Assembly: GCA_947452555.1 (NCBI GenBank)
Contig: CANGDH010000009.1
Span: forward strand, 1 to 63,171
Direction of reading: 5' to 3'
Source: Bacteroidota bacterium
Lineage (GTDB): Bacteria > Bacteroidota > Bacteroidia > Chitinophagales > Chitinophagaceae
Length of the DNA stretch: 63,171 bases
How positions within the stretch are numbered: position 1 is the first letter of the stretch; each line of letters starts with the position of its first letter. Shown here one piece after another: positions 17,697-27,897 of this stretch. The position numbers and the translations under genes are program-made. Below the pieces are notes generated by a model. That model searched no databases. It was not told where the DNA came from and was given only the letters and a program-made list of their open reading frames with translations.

Positions 17697-19241
17697 TTAG
17701 TCTTTATTAGCTAACTCAAATTTTTCTCTAATAATAGTTTGAACATCCTTGTCTTGAATTTTACTTTCTAGCCAAGAGATAATATCTAAGTACATAAAGG
17801 CACGACTTTCTAATTTATTCTTTTCAAGTGGCTGCAAAGTGGCTAATAAAGAACTAAAAGAAGTTTTGATGTCACCACCAGATTGAATGGAGCTTCTTAA
17901 AAAATTAAACAACACTTCTTCTACCTCGCCTAAGTTTTTCATTTTAGACATAAAGCGGTAAACGGACTTGGATAAATATTTAACCACATCCATATTGCCT
18001 AATTCATAATGAGAAATCAAGTGCAATAAACGTGCATAACATTGTAAGTCGTCACGTAAGTTAAGCTTCCAATTAATTATGCGATTTAAGTAGTCAATTG
18101 CTTTGTCAGCTTGGCCTGCGCCAAAATACAAACAAGCAATTTTATAATAAAACACCAATACACGATGGCTGTCCATGTATAGTTCAATCTCTTTTAGTTT
18201 CTCTTCCATTTTAGGGATCATATCCAAACCTTCACTAAAACTACCCTCTAAAAAGTGTTGATTAATTTTTGCAATATATAAATATACAAAAGACTGAATC
18301 AAATTATTTTGGTTATTTAAGACAACCGGTGTGTCGCTAAAAATTTCTAAAATACAAATAGTCTCTTTTAGCTTATCAATATTTTTTAAATCAAAATGTG
18401 CGCTAATTAAATTGTGTAAGCCTTTAATATATTGTGCTGTTTCAATTTGCTTCATGTGTTCCTCCTTGTCAAACAAGTCCACCCATTTCTGACTGTATCT
18501 ATAATGCAATAAAAAGTCTTGATTAATAAATCCATACCAGCATTGGCATTGGTAGCGATACAGCCTTTCATAAAAACCTTTTGCAGTTTTTACTTTTTCT
18601 AAAATAGGGTCCTGCATAAAAACGTCTAAATCATTTCTATCCTCGTCATTACGTGCGTGACCATGTTGAATATACCAGCCGTATAATTGTAAACTTAAAT
18701 TAGAAGTCTTCGTAATTAATTCGATGCGTTCATTTACGTCGTTCATTTCCTCGCTCAATTTCAAAGCACGGTCTTGCATGCTTCTAGTAATATGAAGCGA
18801 CTCAATTTTTTTCTCCAAAAATAAAACCTGCAATAAATAGGTAACCTGATTATTGTGCTTGGCAAAGGTTTTAATTTTTTCTAATAGACGTAAACTTTGC
18901 AAGTATAAACCCTTGTTGTATAAAATTTTGGCATGGTCTAATTGCTCGTGAATTTGTAAGTCAATATTTTCACTTTGCTTCAGGATCCTAAGACTTGACA
19001 AAAGCTGATCGTATAAATGGGCTTTTAAATTGGACAGCTGTACTTTCTGAATAGACTCATTTTTACGAAGTAGGTCCTCCTCGTCATAGTCCTTCATTTT
19101 GTCCAAAGCGTCAAAAAGCAGGATGATTTTGAGATCAGAGGACGCAGTGTTTCTAGTCACGTATAACTTGAAGTTGCGCTTCTCACCCCTTTCCAAGGAT
19201 TTTATCAAAATAAACAGCGCATCCGTACTCAGGTTGGGCAT
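17697..19241 (-). CDS. Hypothetical helical-repeat protein
   Basis: A 514-residue soluble, almost wholly alpha-helical protein without a signal peptide or membrane segment. Pairs of amphipathic helices (YNKGLYLQSLRLLEKIK; YFGAGQADKAIDYLNRII) look like degenerate TPRs, so a scaffold or protein-interaction role is possible. I do not recognise a defined family or catalytic motif, although similar long TPR-like cytosolic proteins occur in Bacteroidota. It is transcribed divergently from leuA, with about 180 bp between starts, and ends 65 bp from the convergent acyl-CoA ligase. Confidence 0.8.
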   Translation of the reverse strand: MPNLSTDALFILIKSLERGEKRNFKLYVTRNTASSDLKIILLFDALDKMKDYDEEDLLRKNESIQKVQLSNLKAHLYDQLLSSLRILKQSENIDLQIHEQLDHAKILYNKGLYLQSLRLLEKIKTFAKHNNQVTYLLQVLFLEKKIESLHITRSMQDRALKLSEEMNDVNERIELITKTSNLSLQLYGWYIQHGHARNDEDRNDLDVFMQDPILEKVKTAKGFYERLYRYQCQCWYGFINQDFLLHYRYSQKWVDLFDKEEHMKQIETAQYIKGLHNLISAHFDLKNIDKLKETICILEIFSDTPVVLNNQNNLIQSFVYLYIAKINQHFLEGSFSEGLDMIPKMEEKLKEIELYMDSHRVLVFYYKIACLYFGAGQADKAIDYLNRIINWKLNLRDDLQCYARLLHLISHYELGNMDVVKYLSKSVYRFMSKMKNLGEVEEVLFNFLRSSIQSGGDIKTSFSSLLATLQPLEKNKLESRAFMYLDIISWLESKIQDKDVQTIIREKFELANKD

Positions 19242-19326
19242 CGTAGCTGAATTTAGTTCAAGTTATTGAAAATCAATTGTTTAATCAAATTATAAGACCC
19301 TTACAGGTTGTAAAATAACCCTAAAA

Positions 19327-19393
19327 ATGATACAAAATACTAGTTGGTATTGGGTAAATTTGAACAATAAACGGGCTAAAAGCCCGTTTTGTA
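19327..19393 (+). promoter_or_regulatory. leuA leader: terminator-like hairpin with possible leader ORF and -7 box
   Basis: AAACGGGCT (19369-19377), loop AAA, AGCCCGTTT (19381-19389): a perfect 9-bp GC-rich stem followed by TTTTGTAT, ending about 30 bp before the leuA ATG. The gene upstream runs the other way, so this cannot be its terminator. An ATG at 19327 opens a short frame containing Trp-Tyr-Trp that runs through the hairpin in frame with leuA. A perfect -7 box TAAATTTG lies at 19355-19362 but lacks a good -33 partner. Two readings are possible: an attenuator controlling the leu-ilv-thr run, or a 5' stabilising hairpin if transcription starts near 19368. Confidence 0.6.
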
Positions 19394-19419
19394 TCTATAA
19401 TATATTCAAAATCAACGAG

Positions 19420-20571
19420 ATGAGCGAAAAAGTATTCATTTTTGATACCACCTTAAGAGACGGAGAACAGGTCCCAGGATGTAAGTTAAATACCAAAGAA
19501 AAATTGGAGTTAGCAGTGAAGCTGGAGCACTTAGGAGTAGACATATTGGAAGCAGGGTTCCCTGTTTCAAGCCCAGGCGATTTTGAGTCGGTGAACCAGA
19601 TAGCAAAGACTTTAAAAAACACGGTGGTTTGTGGACTAACTAGAGCAGTGCAAAACGATATTGAAGTGGCAGCTGCGGCATTAAAGCCAGCAAAGCGTTT
19701 TAGAATACATACAGGTATAGGAACATCAGACTTACACATCAAATATAAATTCAATAGCACCCGCGAAGAAATTATAGAACGTGCAGTGAAAGCGGTAACT
19801 ATGGCAAGAAATTTTACTGACGACGTAGAGTTTTATGCAGAGGATGCAGGAAGAACAGACAATGAGTATTTAGCAAGAGTGATAGAGGCAGTTGTGAAAG
19901 CAGGAGCAACCACATTGAATATCCCAGACACAACAGGCTATTGTTTACCTAATCAGTATCAAGAAAAAATGCAATACTTGGTGAACAATGTTCCCAATAT
20001 AGACAAAGCGGTTTTATCCTGTCATTGTCATAACGACTTAGGATTAGCCACTGCAAATTCTATTGCAGGTGTAATTGGAGGTGCAAGACAAATTGAGTGT
20101 ACTATAAATGGATTAGGAGAGCGTGCAGGAAATACGGCATTGGAGGAAGTGGTGATGATATTGCAACAACATAAGGATTTAGGATTTTATACAGACATCA
20201 ATCCAAAATTATTGACAGCAATGAGTCATGAAGTATCTGATGTGATGAGAATGATGGTACAACCCAATAAAGCAATTGTAGGGGCGAATGCATTTTCACA
20301 TTCATCAGGAATTCATCAGGATGGATTTTTGAAAGAAGCACAAACTTATGAAATCATCAATCCAGCAGAAGTGGGTGCAGAGGAAAGTAAAATTGTATTA
20401 ACGGCAAGAAGTGGAAGAAGTGCATTGGCGCACCGTTTGCACAAATTAGGATTTGAATATACCAGAAATGATATTGACGCTTTGTATCCAAAATTCGTGG
20501 AGATAGCAGACAGAAAGAAAGAAGTGAATGAAGACGATTTAAAAGAAATGGCAGCAGCCTACAAAAAATAA
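19420..20571 (+). CDS. leuA: 2-isopropylmalate synthase, short form
   Basis: Condenses acetyl-CoA with 2-ketoisovalerate, the first committed step to leucine. The ATG at 19420 gives 383 residues starting [17 protein letters not shown]; the frame is open upstream to 19327, but that part encodes the leader hairpin. The DRE-TIM barrel is complete: [12 protein letters not shown] (9-20), the metal-binding [27 protein letters not shown], then the [14 protein letters not shown] subdomain. It ends near residue 383, so the C-terminal leucine-binding (LeuA allosteric) domain of roughly 500-residue LeuA enzymes is absent. Homocitrate or citramalate synthase activity cannot be excluded by sequence alone, but the leuCDB neighbours favour leuA. 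Confidence 0.92.
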   Translation: MSEKVFIFDTTLRDGEQVPGCKLNTKEKLELAVKLEHLGVDILEAGFPVSSPGDFESVNQIAKTLKNTVVCGLTRAVQNDIEVAAAALKPAKRFRIHTGIGTSDLHIKYKFNSTREEIIERAVKAVTMARNFTDDVEFYAEDAGRTDNEYLARVIEAVVKAGATTLNIPDTTGYCLPNQYQEKMQYLVNNVPNIDKAVLSCHCHNDLGLATANSIAGVIGGARQIECTINGLGERAGNTALEEVVMILQQHKDLGFYTDINPKLLTAMSHEVSDVMRMMVQPNKAIVGANAFSHSSGIHQDGFLKEAQTYEIINPAEVGAEESKIVLTARSGRSALAHRLHKLGFEYTRNDIDALYPKFVEIADRKKEVNEDDLKEMAAAYKK

Positions 20572-20591
20572 TTTCTACAAAAAAACAAACA

Positions 20592-21995
20592 ATGGCAAAA
20601 ACATTATTTGAAAAAATTTGGGACAAGCATGTTGTAAAACAAATTGAAGACGGTCCTTCGGTTGTTTATATTGACAAACATTTTATACATGAAGTAACTA
20701 GTCCGCAAGCATTTAGTGGAATTGAAAAAAGAGGTGTAAGCTTATTTCGTCCAAAACAAATCGTAGCAACGGCAGATCATAATGTACCTACCTTGAATCA
20801 GGAGTTACCTATTGCTGACGCTTTATCACGTTTCCAAGTGGATACTTTAATAGACAATTGTAAAAAGCATGGTGTTGAATTATACGGACTAGGACATGAG
20901 CATCAAGGAATCGTGCATGTAATAGGACCCGAATTAGGCATTACACAGCCGGGTATGACAATAGTTTGTGGAGACAGTCATACGTCCACACATGGCGCAT
21001 TTGGAAGCATTGCATTTGGAATAGGAACCAGTGAAGTAGAAATGGTATTTGCTGCACAATGTATCATGCAAAGCAAGCCAAAAGTAATGCGCATCAATAT
21101 TGATGGTGCTTTACAAAACGGAGTGGTGTCGAAAGATATCATCTTGTTTATCATTGCACAAATTTCTGCAAGTGGCGCTACTGGATATTTTGTAGAATAT
21201 GCGGGGTCGGCAATACGCGCATTAAGTATGGAAGCAAGAATGACAATTTGTAATATGAGTATTGAGATGGGAGCAAGAGGAGGAATGATTGCACCAGATC
21301 AAACTACATTCGATTATATCAAGGGACGCTTGTTTGCGCCAAAGGGAGCAGACTGGGAAACTAAGTTAGCTGCATGGAAAGAATTGTATACCGATGCAGA
21401 TGCAAAATTTGATGTAGAAATAAATATTAAAGCAGAGGACATTGATCCCATGATCACTTATGGAACGAATCCGGGAATGGGATTGTCTGTGACAGGAACA
21501 TTACCAACTATTGAAAGCTTTACGGACGCAACAGAAAAGCAAAACTACGAGAAGGCATTAAAGTACATGGGCTTAACAGCTGGACAAACATTATTAGGCA
21601 TGCCAGTACAGAATGTATTTATAGGATCTTGTACGAATTCAAGAATTGAGGATTTCAGACTAGTAGCAAGTATTATAAAAGGAAAACAAAAAGATCCAAA
21701 TATAAAAACCTTAATAGTTCCAGGTTCACAGGAAGTTGCAAAACAAATCAAAGCAGAAGGATTGGATAAAATATTTGCAGCAGCAGGTATTGAAATTAGA
21801 CAAGCAGGATGTAGTGCATGTTTGGGAATGAATGAAGACAAAATACCAGCAGGTGAATATTGTATCAGTACAAGTAATAGAAACTTTGAAGGACGTCAAG
21901 GTGCAGGAGCAAGAACTATGTTAGTGAGTCCACTAACAGCAGCTGCTGCATTATTAACAGGAAAGATTACGGACATTAGAGATATTTTAAATTAA
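20592..21995 (+). CDS. leuC: 3-isopropylmalate dehydratase, large subunit
   Basis: Aconitase-family [4Fe-4S] enzyme that, with LeuD, isomerises 2-isopropylmalate to 3-isopropylmalate. Its 467 residues match LeuC length. The start [15 protein letters not shown] is canonical. The three cluster cysteines are present: C347 in GSCTNSR, and C407 and C410 in [11 protein letters not shown]. The active-site stretches [21 protein letters not shown] and [16 protein letters not shown] are intact. It starts 20 bp after leuA and ends 4 bp before leuD, so it is clearly in the same operon. Confidence 0.97.
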   Translation: MAKTLFEKIWDKHVVKQIEDGPSVVYIDKHFIHEVTSPQAFSGIEKRGVSLFRPKQIVATADHNVPTLNQELPIADALSRFQVDTLIDNCKKHGVELYGLGHEHQGIVHVIGPELGITQPGMTIVCGDSHTSTHGAFGSIAFGIGTSEVEMVFAAQCIMQSKPKVMRINIDGALQNGVVSKDIILFIIAQISASGATGYFVEYAGSAIRALSMEARMTICNMSIEMGARGGMIAPDQTTFDYIKGRLFAPKGADWETKLAAWKELYTDADAKFDVEINIKAEDIDPMITYGTNPGMGLSVTGTLPTIESFTDATEKQNYEKALKYMGLTAGQTLLGMPVQNVFIGSCTNSRIEDFRLVASIIKGKQKDPNIKTLIVPGSQEVAKQIKAEGLDKIFAAAGIEIRQAGCSACLGMNEDKIPAGEYCISTSNRNFEGRQGAGARTMLVSPLTAAAALLTGKITDIRDILN

Positions 21996-21999
21996 GACT

Positions 22000-22584
22000 A
22001 TGCAATCATTACAAAAAATTACCAGTAAGTTTATTCCACTACGTATTGAAAACGTGGACACGGATCAAATTATACCAGCTCGTTTTTTAAAGGCAACAAC
22101 AAAGGACGGTTTTGGGAAAAATTTATTCAGGGACTGGCGTTATGAAAATGATGATGAGACAAAACCTAAAGTAGATTTTGTTTTAAATCAATCACAATAC
22201 AGTGGACAGATATTAGTAGCTGCAAAAAACTTTGGTTGTGGGTCTTCAAGAGAGCATGCTGCATGGAGTATACAAGACTATGGATTTAAAGTAGTAGTGT
22301 CAAGTTTTTTTGCAGACATCTTTAAAAATAATGCATTAAACAATGGCGTATTGCCTGTAACGGTGAGTGATGCTTTCTTGCAACAAATATTTGCACAAGG
22401 TGCAGACGATACATTGTCAATAGACTTGGCAGCACAAACAATCACCATAGATAAAACAGGTACTTCAGAAAAATTTGAAATCAATTCTTATAAGAAAACA
22501 TGTATGTTAAACGGGTATGATGATATTGATTACCTATTAAACATGAAACCGGAAATCGAAGCATACGAAAAAGCAAATCAATAA
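22000..22584 (+). CDS. leuD: 3-isopropylmalate dehydratase, small subunit
   Basis: Swivel-domain subunit that completes the isopropylmalate isomerase with LeuC. It has 194 residues. It begins with [21 protein letters not shown] and contains [20 protein letters not shown], the conserved substrate-phase motif of the small subunit, and [17 protein letters not shown]. Gaps of 4 bp to leuC and 7 bp to leuB indicate translational coupling within the leu operon. Confidence 0.97.
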   Translation: MQSLQKITSKFIPLRIENVDTDQIIPARFLKATTKDGFGKNLFRDWRYENDDETKPKVDFVLNQSQYSGQILVAAKNFGCGSSREHAAWSIQDYGFKVVVSSFFADIFKNNALNNGVLPVTVSDAFLQQIFAQGADDTLSIDLAAQTITIDKTGTSEKFEINSYKKTCMLNGYDDIDYLLNMKPEIEAYEKANQ

Positions 22585-22591
22585 ATACATT

Positions 22592-23707
22592 ATGGAAAAG
22601 AAAATTGCAGTCATATTAGGAGATGGTATTGGACCAGAAGTTACACAGCAGTCAATTAAAGTATTGAACATGATTGCAAAACAATACAATCATAGTTTTA
22701 GTTATGAGTATGCATTAATGGGTGCCATTGCGATTGACGAAACTGGAAATCCATTACCAGATGAAACTATAAAAATATGTTTAGCCAGTGATGCTATTTT
22801 ATTTGGTGCCATTGGTGATCCAAAATATGATAATGATCCATCTGCAAAAGTAAGACCAGAGCAAGGTTTATTAAAGCTGCGCAAGGAATTACAATTATTT
22901 GCAAATATTCGTCCAGTAAAAACGTATTTATCATTACAGCATTTGTCTCCATTAAAACCAAAATTATTAGAGCATGTAGATTTTGTAATTTATAGAGAGT
23001 TGACAGGCGGTATTTATTTTGGAGCAAAGTCACTTAGCGAAGACGGAACGATAGCAAGAGACGATTGTTCTTATTCCGTAACGGAGATAGAGCGTATTGC
23101 GCATTTGGCATTTAAGCATGCACTAATTAGAAGAAAGAAATTGACATTAGTAGACAAGGCAAATGTATTAGAGACTTCAAGACTTTGGAGAAAAGTAGTA
23201 CAAGCAATGTGTGCTGAATATCCAGATGTAGCAGTTGATTATTTATTCGTAGACAATGCTGCAATGCAAATCATTTTGAATCCAGGACAGTTTGATGTGG
23301 TATTAACAGAAAACTTATTTGGTGATATTATTAGTGACGAGTCTTCTGTATTAGCAGGATCATTAGGATTGCTACCATCTGCTTCTGTTGGAAATACAGT
23401 TGCATTATTTGAGCCCATTCACGGATCTTATCCGCAAGCAAAAGGGAAAGATATTGCCAACCCATTAGGTTCTATTTTATCTGCGGCCATGTTATTGGAT
23501 CATTTTGGTTTAACTTCTGAAGCAAATATTATTAGAGAAGCGGTGGACTGGTGTTTGAATAATGGATTTGTAACAAAAGACATTGATCCGAATAATAGTT
23601 ACACCACTACGGCAATTGGAGACATGATAGCAGAATTTATAGAAAGACATGCAAAAGGAGAAACACATCCAATACATGAGCGACTTCATAAATCCACTAT
23701 CATCTAA
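22592..23707 (+). CDS. leuB: 3-isopropylmalate dehydrogenase
   Basis: NAD-dependent oxidative decarboxylation of 3-isopropylmalate to 2-ketoisocaproate. The 371 residues start with KIAVILGDGIGPEV. The substrate-binding arginine region (RPEQGLLKLRKELQLFANIRP), YRELTGGIYFG, the catalytic VDKANVLETSRLWR with its lysine, and the metal-binding segment QFDVVLTENLFGDIISDE are all present. The cofactor motif EPIHGSYPQAKGKDIANP is typical of LeuB. It follows leuD by 7 bp. The gap to ilvD is longer (96 bp) and contains two hairpins. Confidence 0.97.
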   Translation: MEKKIAVILGDGIGPEVTQQSIKVLNMIAKQYNHSFSYEYALMGAIAIDETGNPLPDETIKICLASDAILFGAIGDPKYDNDPSAKVRPEQGLLKLRKELQLFANIRPVKTYLSLQHLSPLKPKLLEHVDFVIYRELTGGIYFGAKSLSEDGTIARDDCSYSVTEIERIAHLAFKHALIRRKKLTLVDKANVLETSRLWRKVVQAMCAEYPDVAVDYLFVDNAAMQIILNPGQFDVVLTENLFGDIISDESSVLAGSLGLLPSASVGNTVALFEPIHGSYPQAKGKDIANPLGSILSAAMLLDHFGLTSEANIIREAVDWCLNNGFVTKDIDPNNSYTTTAIGDMIAEFIERHAKGETHPIHERLHKSTII

Positions 23708-23730
23708 CAAACATTCGTCTTAAGGTTTAG

Positions 23731-23788
23731 CGACCAAATGGTCGTAAATTTATAAAACCAGGAAAAGTGCTTTCATAAAGTAGGCACT
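23731..23788 (+). other. Two hairpins in the leuB-ilvD gap
   Basis: CGACC-AAAT-GGTCG (23731-23744), then AGTGC...GCACT (23766-23788) enclosing CTTT-CAT-AAAG. Neither has a clear terminator U-tract, although the second is followed by an A-run. They could be RNA-processing or weak attenuation structures separating the leu and ilv expression levels. Confidence 0.4.
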
Positions 23789-23803
23789 CATAAAAAAATT
23801 ATA

Positions 23804-25483
23804 ATGGAATTAAATAAATATTCAAAGACAATCACCTTAGATCCAACTCAACCAGCAGCGCAAGCTATGTTTTATGGTATTGGATTGACAGACGAAGATT
23901 TACATAAGGCACAGGTTGGTATTGTGAGTATGGGTTATGATGGTAACACTTGTAATATGCATTTGAATGCATTAGCAGATCAAGTTAAAATAAGTGTATG
24001 TGCAAACGACTTAGTAGGATTAACATTTCATACGATTGGCGTGAGTGACGGAATGAGTAATGGAACCGATGGTATGCGTTATTCATTAGTAAGCCGTGAT
24101 GTAATTGCAGATAGTATTGAAACCGTTTGTGGTGCACAATATTATGATGGATTGATTGCGGTACCAGGTTGTGATAAAAATATGCCAGGTTCTTTAATTG
24201 CAATGGGACGTTTGAATCGCCCATCCTTAATGTTGTACGGAGGTACGATTGCACCAGGACATTATAAAGGGCAGGATTTAAATATTGTTTCTGCATTTGA
24301 AGCATTGGGACAAAAAATTGCAGGACAATTAGACGAAGCAGATTTTCAAGGAATTGTAAAACATGCATGTCCAGGAGCTGGAGCATGTGGTGGTATGTAT
24401 ACCGCAAACACAATGGCATCGGCTATTGAAGCATTGGGAATGAGCTTACCCTTCTCTTCTTCTAATCCAGCATTGAGTGAGGAGAAGCAACAAGAATGTA
24501 GAGATGCAGGAAAAGCAATCCGATTATTATTGGAGCGAGACATTAAGCCAAGAGATATTATGACGCGTAAAGCATTTGAAAATGCAGTAGCGGTGATTAT
24601 GGTATTAGGCGGAAGCACGAATGCAGTATTGCATATGATTGCCATGGCAAAGAGTGTTGGATTAAGTTTTACACAGGACGACTTCCAAACTATCAGTGAT
24701 AAAATCCCGGTATTAGCAGATTTCAAACCATCTGGAAAATATTTAATGCAGGACTTACACCAATACGGAGGTGTGCCAGCAGTGATGAAATATATGTTAG
24801 CGCAAGGATGGTTACATGGAGAATGTTTAACGGTAACAGGAAAAACAATTGCAGAAAATTTAGCAGGCGTGCCTGATTTAGATTTTGACAAACAAAAAAT
24901 AATTCTACCAAAAGAAAATCCGATCAAAGCAACAGGTCACTTGCAAATCATGTACGGCAATTTAGCAACGGGTGGAAGTGTTGCAAAAATATCAGGAAAG
25001 GAAGGAGATATGTTTATAGGACCAGCAAGAGTATTTGACGGAGAGCATGCATTGATAGAAGGGATTAACTCTAAAAAAATACAATCAGGTGATGTGGTAG
25101 TTATTAAAAATGTAGGACCTATTGGAGCACCAGGAATGCCAGAAATGTTAAAACCAACTTCAGCAATTATCGGAGCGGGCTTAGGAAAGTCGGTAGCCTT
25201 AATTACAGACGGACGTTTTAGCGGAGGTACCCATGGATTCGTTATTGGACATATCACACCAGAAGCCTACAAAGGAGGATTGATAGGATTAGTAGAAGAC
25301 GGTGATGAGATAGAATTGAATGTGCCTGAAAGAAAAATGACTTTAAAAGTAGATGAAGCAACGATAGCAAAAAGAAGAGCAGCACAACCAGCACCCGTAT
25401 TGAAAGTAACGAATGGCGTATTATGGAAGTATGCGAAATTAGTGAAGGATGCAAGTGAAGGATGTGTAACTGACCAAGACTAA
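23804..25483 (+). CDS. ilvD: Dihydroxyacid dehydratase
   Basis: Fe-S enzyme dehydrating 2,3-dihydroxy acids to the keto acids of valine and isoleucine (also feeding leucine through 2-ketoisovalerate). Its 559 residues fit the IlvD/EDD family. Visible motifs are the cluster cysteine in [12 protein letters not shown], the signature [36 protein letters not shown], and near the C-terminus [18 protein letters not shown]. It lies in the same direction as its leu and ilv neighbours, 24 bp before ilvB. Confidence 0.97.
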   Translation: MELNKYSKTITLDPTQPAAQAMFYGIGLTDEDLHKAQVGIVSMGYDGNTCNMHLNALADQVKISVCANDLVGLTFHTIGVSDGMSNGTDGMRYSLVSRDVIADSIETVCGAQYYDGLIAVPGCDKNMPGSLIAMGRLNRPSLMLYGGTIAPGHYKGQDLNIVSAFEALGQKIAGQLDEADFQGIVKHACPGAGACGGMYTANTMASAIEALGMSLPFSSSNPALSEEKQQECRDAGKAIRLLLERDIKPRDIMTRKAFENAVAVIMVLGGSTNAVLHMIAMAKSVGLSFTQDDFQTISDKIPVLADFKPSGKYLMQDLHQYGGVPAVMKYMLAQGWLHGECLTVTGKTIAENLAGVPDLDFDKQKIILPKENPIKATGHLQIMYGNLATGGSVAKISGKEGDMFIGPARVFDGEHALIEGINSKKIQSGDVVVIKNVGPIGAPGMPEMLKPTSAIIGAGLGKSVALITDGRFSGGTHGFVIGHITPEAYKGGLIGLVEDGDEIELNVPERKMTLKVDEATIAKRRAAQPAPVLKVTNGVLWKYAKLVKDASEGCVTDQD

Positions 25484-25507
25484 ATTCGCTGAGTTTAGTT
25501 TGATAAA

Positions 25508-27214
25508 ATGAACAAAATGGAAACGAAAAAATTAACAGGATCGAAAGCAGTATTGGAAGCCTGTATTGCGGAAGGAGTGGATACCATATTTGGATATCCG
25601 GGCGGCGCCATCATGCCTATTTATGATGCATTGTATGATTATAAAGAAAAACTGCAACATATATTGGTCCGACACGAGCAAGGTGGAATCCATGCAGGAC
25701 AAGGGTATGCGCGTAGCTCTGGGAAAGTGGGCGTAGTATTTGCTACAAGTGGACCAGGTGCAACCAATTTGGTAACAGGATTAGCGGATGCGATGATAGA
25801 CAGTACACCATTGGTATGTATTACCGGACAGGTGTTTGCACATTTATTAGGAACAGACGCGTTTCAGGAAACAGACGTGATTAATATTACCATGCCGGTA
25901 ACCAAATGGAATTATCAAATTACGGATGCTACAGAAATACCAGGCATATTAGCAAAGGCATTTTATATAGCAAGAAGCGGAAGACCAGGACCTGTATTAA
26001 TTGACATTTCAAAAAATGCACAGTTTCAGGAATTTGATTATGAAGGGTACACAAAATGTAATCATGTAAGATCTTACCGACCTTCTCCAATTATAAGAAA
26101 AGAATATATAGATGAAGCGGTACAATTAATCAACAATGCTAAAAAGCCATTGGTGGTTTTTGGACAAGGAGTGGTATTAGGAAAAGCAGAGAAAGAGTTT
26201 AAAAAGTTTATTGAAAAATCTGGAATGCCAGCTGCCTGGACCATTTTAGGACTGAGCGCATTACCAACCGACCACCCTCAAAATGTAGGAATGGTAGGTA
26301 TGCACGGGAACTACGGACCCAATGTTTTAACGAATGAGTGTGACGTATTAATTGCTATTGGAATGCGATTTGATGATAGAGTAACAGGAAGGTTAGACAA
26401 ATATGCAAAGCAAGCAAAAATTATACATTTAGATATTGACCCTTCTGAGATAGATAAGAATGTAAAAGCAGATGTAGGCGTATGGGGAGATTGTAAAGAA
26501 ACATTACCATTATTAACATTAGGGATAGAGCAGAAAGATAGAACTGAGTGGTTAAAAGTTTTTGCAGATTATACCAAGCAAGAATATGACCAATGTATAC
26601 AACCGGAATTATATCCAACAACACCAGACATGACAATGGGTGAGGTAATCCGAATTGTGAATGAAACCACCAAAGGAGATGCAATAGTGGTAACCGACGT
26701 AGGACAACATCAAATGGTTACTTGCAGATACGCTAAGTTCAATGAAACAAGAAGCAATATCACTTCGGGTGGACTAGGCACTATGGGCTTTAGTTTACCA
26801 GCAGCTATAGGTGCTAAGTTTGGAGCATTAGACAGAGCGGTGATAGCTGTAATTGGCGACGGAGGATTTCAGATGACATTACAGGAATTAGGAACCATCA
26901 TGCAAACCGGCATCGACGTAAAAATATTGATTTTAAATAATCAGTTTTTAGGAATGGTAAGACAGTGGCAGGATATGTTTATGGAAAAGCGATATTCTTT
27001 TGTGGACATACAAAGCCCCAATTATGTAATGCTAGCAAAAGCATATGGAATAGATGGTGCTAAGGTAGAGGACAGAGCAGACTTAGTTAAAGCAGTTGAA
27101 ACGATGTTGGCACATGAAGGATCTTATTTATTAGAAGTAATGGTAGGAAAAGAAAATAATGTATTTCCAATGGTGCCGCAAGGATGTAGCGTATCAGAAA
27201 TCAGACTTAAATAG
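25508..27214 (+). CDS. ilvB: Acetolactate synthase, large (catalytic) subunit
   Basis: TPP- and FAD-dependent synthesis of acetolactate and acetohydroxybutyrate, the first common step to valine, leucine and isoleucine. It has 568 residues. The N-terminal TPP pyrimidine domain contains GVDTIFGYPGGAIMPIYDAL and the activating Glu in VRHEQGGIHAGQGYARSSG. The central FAD-binding domain covers about 195-330. The C-terminal TPP-binding motif is GDGGFQMTLQELGTI...ILILNN. Two in-frame ATGs (25508, 25517) are possible starts. ilvN follows after 6 bp. Confidence 0.97.
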   Translation: MNKMETKKLTGSKAVLEACIAEGVDTIFGYPGGAIMPIYDALYDYKEKLQHILVRHEQGGIHAGQGYARSSGKVGVVFATSGPGATNLVTGLADAMIDSTPLVCITGQVFAHLLGTDAFQETDVINITMPVTKWNYQITDATEIPGILAKAFYIARSGRPGPVLIDISKNAQFQEFDYEGYTKCNHVRSYRPSPIIRKEYIDEAVQLINNAKKPLVVFGQGVVLGKAEKEFKKFIEKSGMPAAWTILGLSALPTDHPQNVGMVGMHGNYGPNVLTNECDVLIAIGMRFDDRVTGRLDKYAKQAKIIHLDIDPSEIDKNVKADVGVWGDCKETLPLLTLGIEQKDRTEWLKVFADYTKQEYDQCIQPELYPTTPDMTMGEVIRIVNETTKGDAIVVTDVGQHQMVTCRYAKFNETRSNITSGGLGTMGFSLPAAIGAKFGALDRAVIAVIGDGGFQMTLQELGTIMQTGIDVKILILNNQFLGMVRQWQDMFMEKRYSFVDIQSPNYVMLAKAYGIDGAKVEDRADLVKAVETMLAHEGSYLLEVMVGKENNVFPMVPQGCSVSEIRLK

Positions 27215-27220
27215 CGAATT

Positions 27221-27823
27221 ATGAAAGACGAAAACGAAAAACAAGAATATACGATAACGGTGTACACCGAAAACCAAGTTGGTTTATTAAATCGTATTGC
27301 CATTATTTTTTCGAGAAGAAAAATAAATGTGGAGAGTTTGAATACCTCACCGTCGGAAGTGCCCGGCATACATCGTTTCACGATTGTAGTAGAAGAGTCA
27401 AGAGACGTGGTGCTTAAAGTGGTGAGACAAATTGAAAAGCAGGTAGAAGTATTGAAAGCCTACTATAATACCAATGACGAAATAGTATGGCAGGAATTGG
27501 CATTATATAAAGTATTGAGTGAAGAGATTACAGAGAAAGTAAAAGTAGAAAGACTATTAAGAGAATATGGCGCACGTGCGGTAGCTATCAGAAAAGATTT
27601 TATTGTATTTGAAACAACAGGACATCGTGAAGAGACCAATAAACTAATGAAAGCATTAGAGCCTTATGGATTAGTAGAATTTGTAAGAAGTGCGAGAGTG
27701 GCAATCATAAAAGAGAGTGCAGGTTTTCACGAGAAGTTAAAAGATTTTGAAAAAAGAGAGCCAGGAGAAGAGGTAACAGAGAATGAGTATTTAGGGAAAA
27801 GAGAAGCAGTATTCACCATGTAA
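27221..27823 (+). CDS. ilvN: Acetolactate synthase, small (regulatory) subunit
   Basis: Regulatory subunit giving feedback control (usually by valine) and higher activity to IlvB. Its 200 residues have an N-terminal ACT domain (YTITVYTENQVGLLNRIA and SLNTSPSEVPGIHRFTIVV, about 8-80). A second IlvH-type domain follows (ELALYKVLSEEI...LREYGARAVAIRKDFIV...VEFVRSARVAI). A charged tail of about 30 residues ends the protein. It starts 6 bp after ilvB. A perfect inverted repeat lies between it and ilvC. Confidence 0.94.
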   Translation: MKDENEKQEYTITVYTENQVGLLNRIAIIFSRRKINVESLNTSPSEVPGIHRFTIVVEESRDVVLKVVRQIEKQVEVLKAYYNTNDEIVWQELALYKVLSEEITEKVKVERLLREYGARAVAIRKDFIVFETTGHREETNKLMKALEPYGLVEFVRSARVAIIKESAGFHEKLKDFEKREPGEEVTENEYLGKREAVFTM

Positions 27824-27830
27824 ACATTGA

Positions 27831-27852
27831 ACAAGATTTTTGAAAATCTTGT
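27831..27852. other. Perfect inverted repeat between ilvN and ilvC
   Basis: ACAAGATTTT (27831-27840), TG, AAAATCTTGT (27843-27852): perfect 10-bp arms, extended by TTG/CAA past one bulge. No U-tract follows, so a plain terminator is unlikely. A regulator site or an mRNA processing/stability hairpin protecting the ilvC message is more likely. It lies 45 bp before the ilvC start. Confidence 0.5.
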
Positions 27853-27897
27853 CAACACAAATAAACAATAAACTAAACACAAATTAAATTTCAAAAA

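Noticed and set aside
19369..19393. Reading the leuA hairpin as an ordinary terminator of the previous gene
   Set aside because: The previous gene (17697-19241) is divergent, so no transcript from it reaches this site in the right orientation.
24346..24927. A long open frame on the minus strand inside ilvD
   Set aside because: It is antisense to a fully conserved gene, and its translation is low in structure and matches no known family; it results from codon bias of the real frame.
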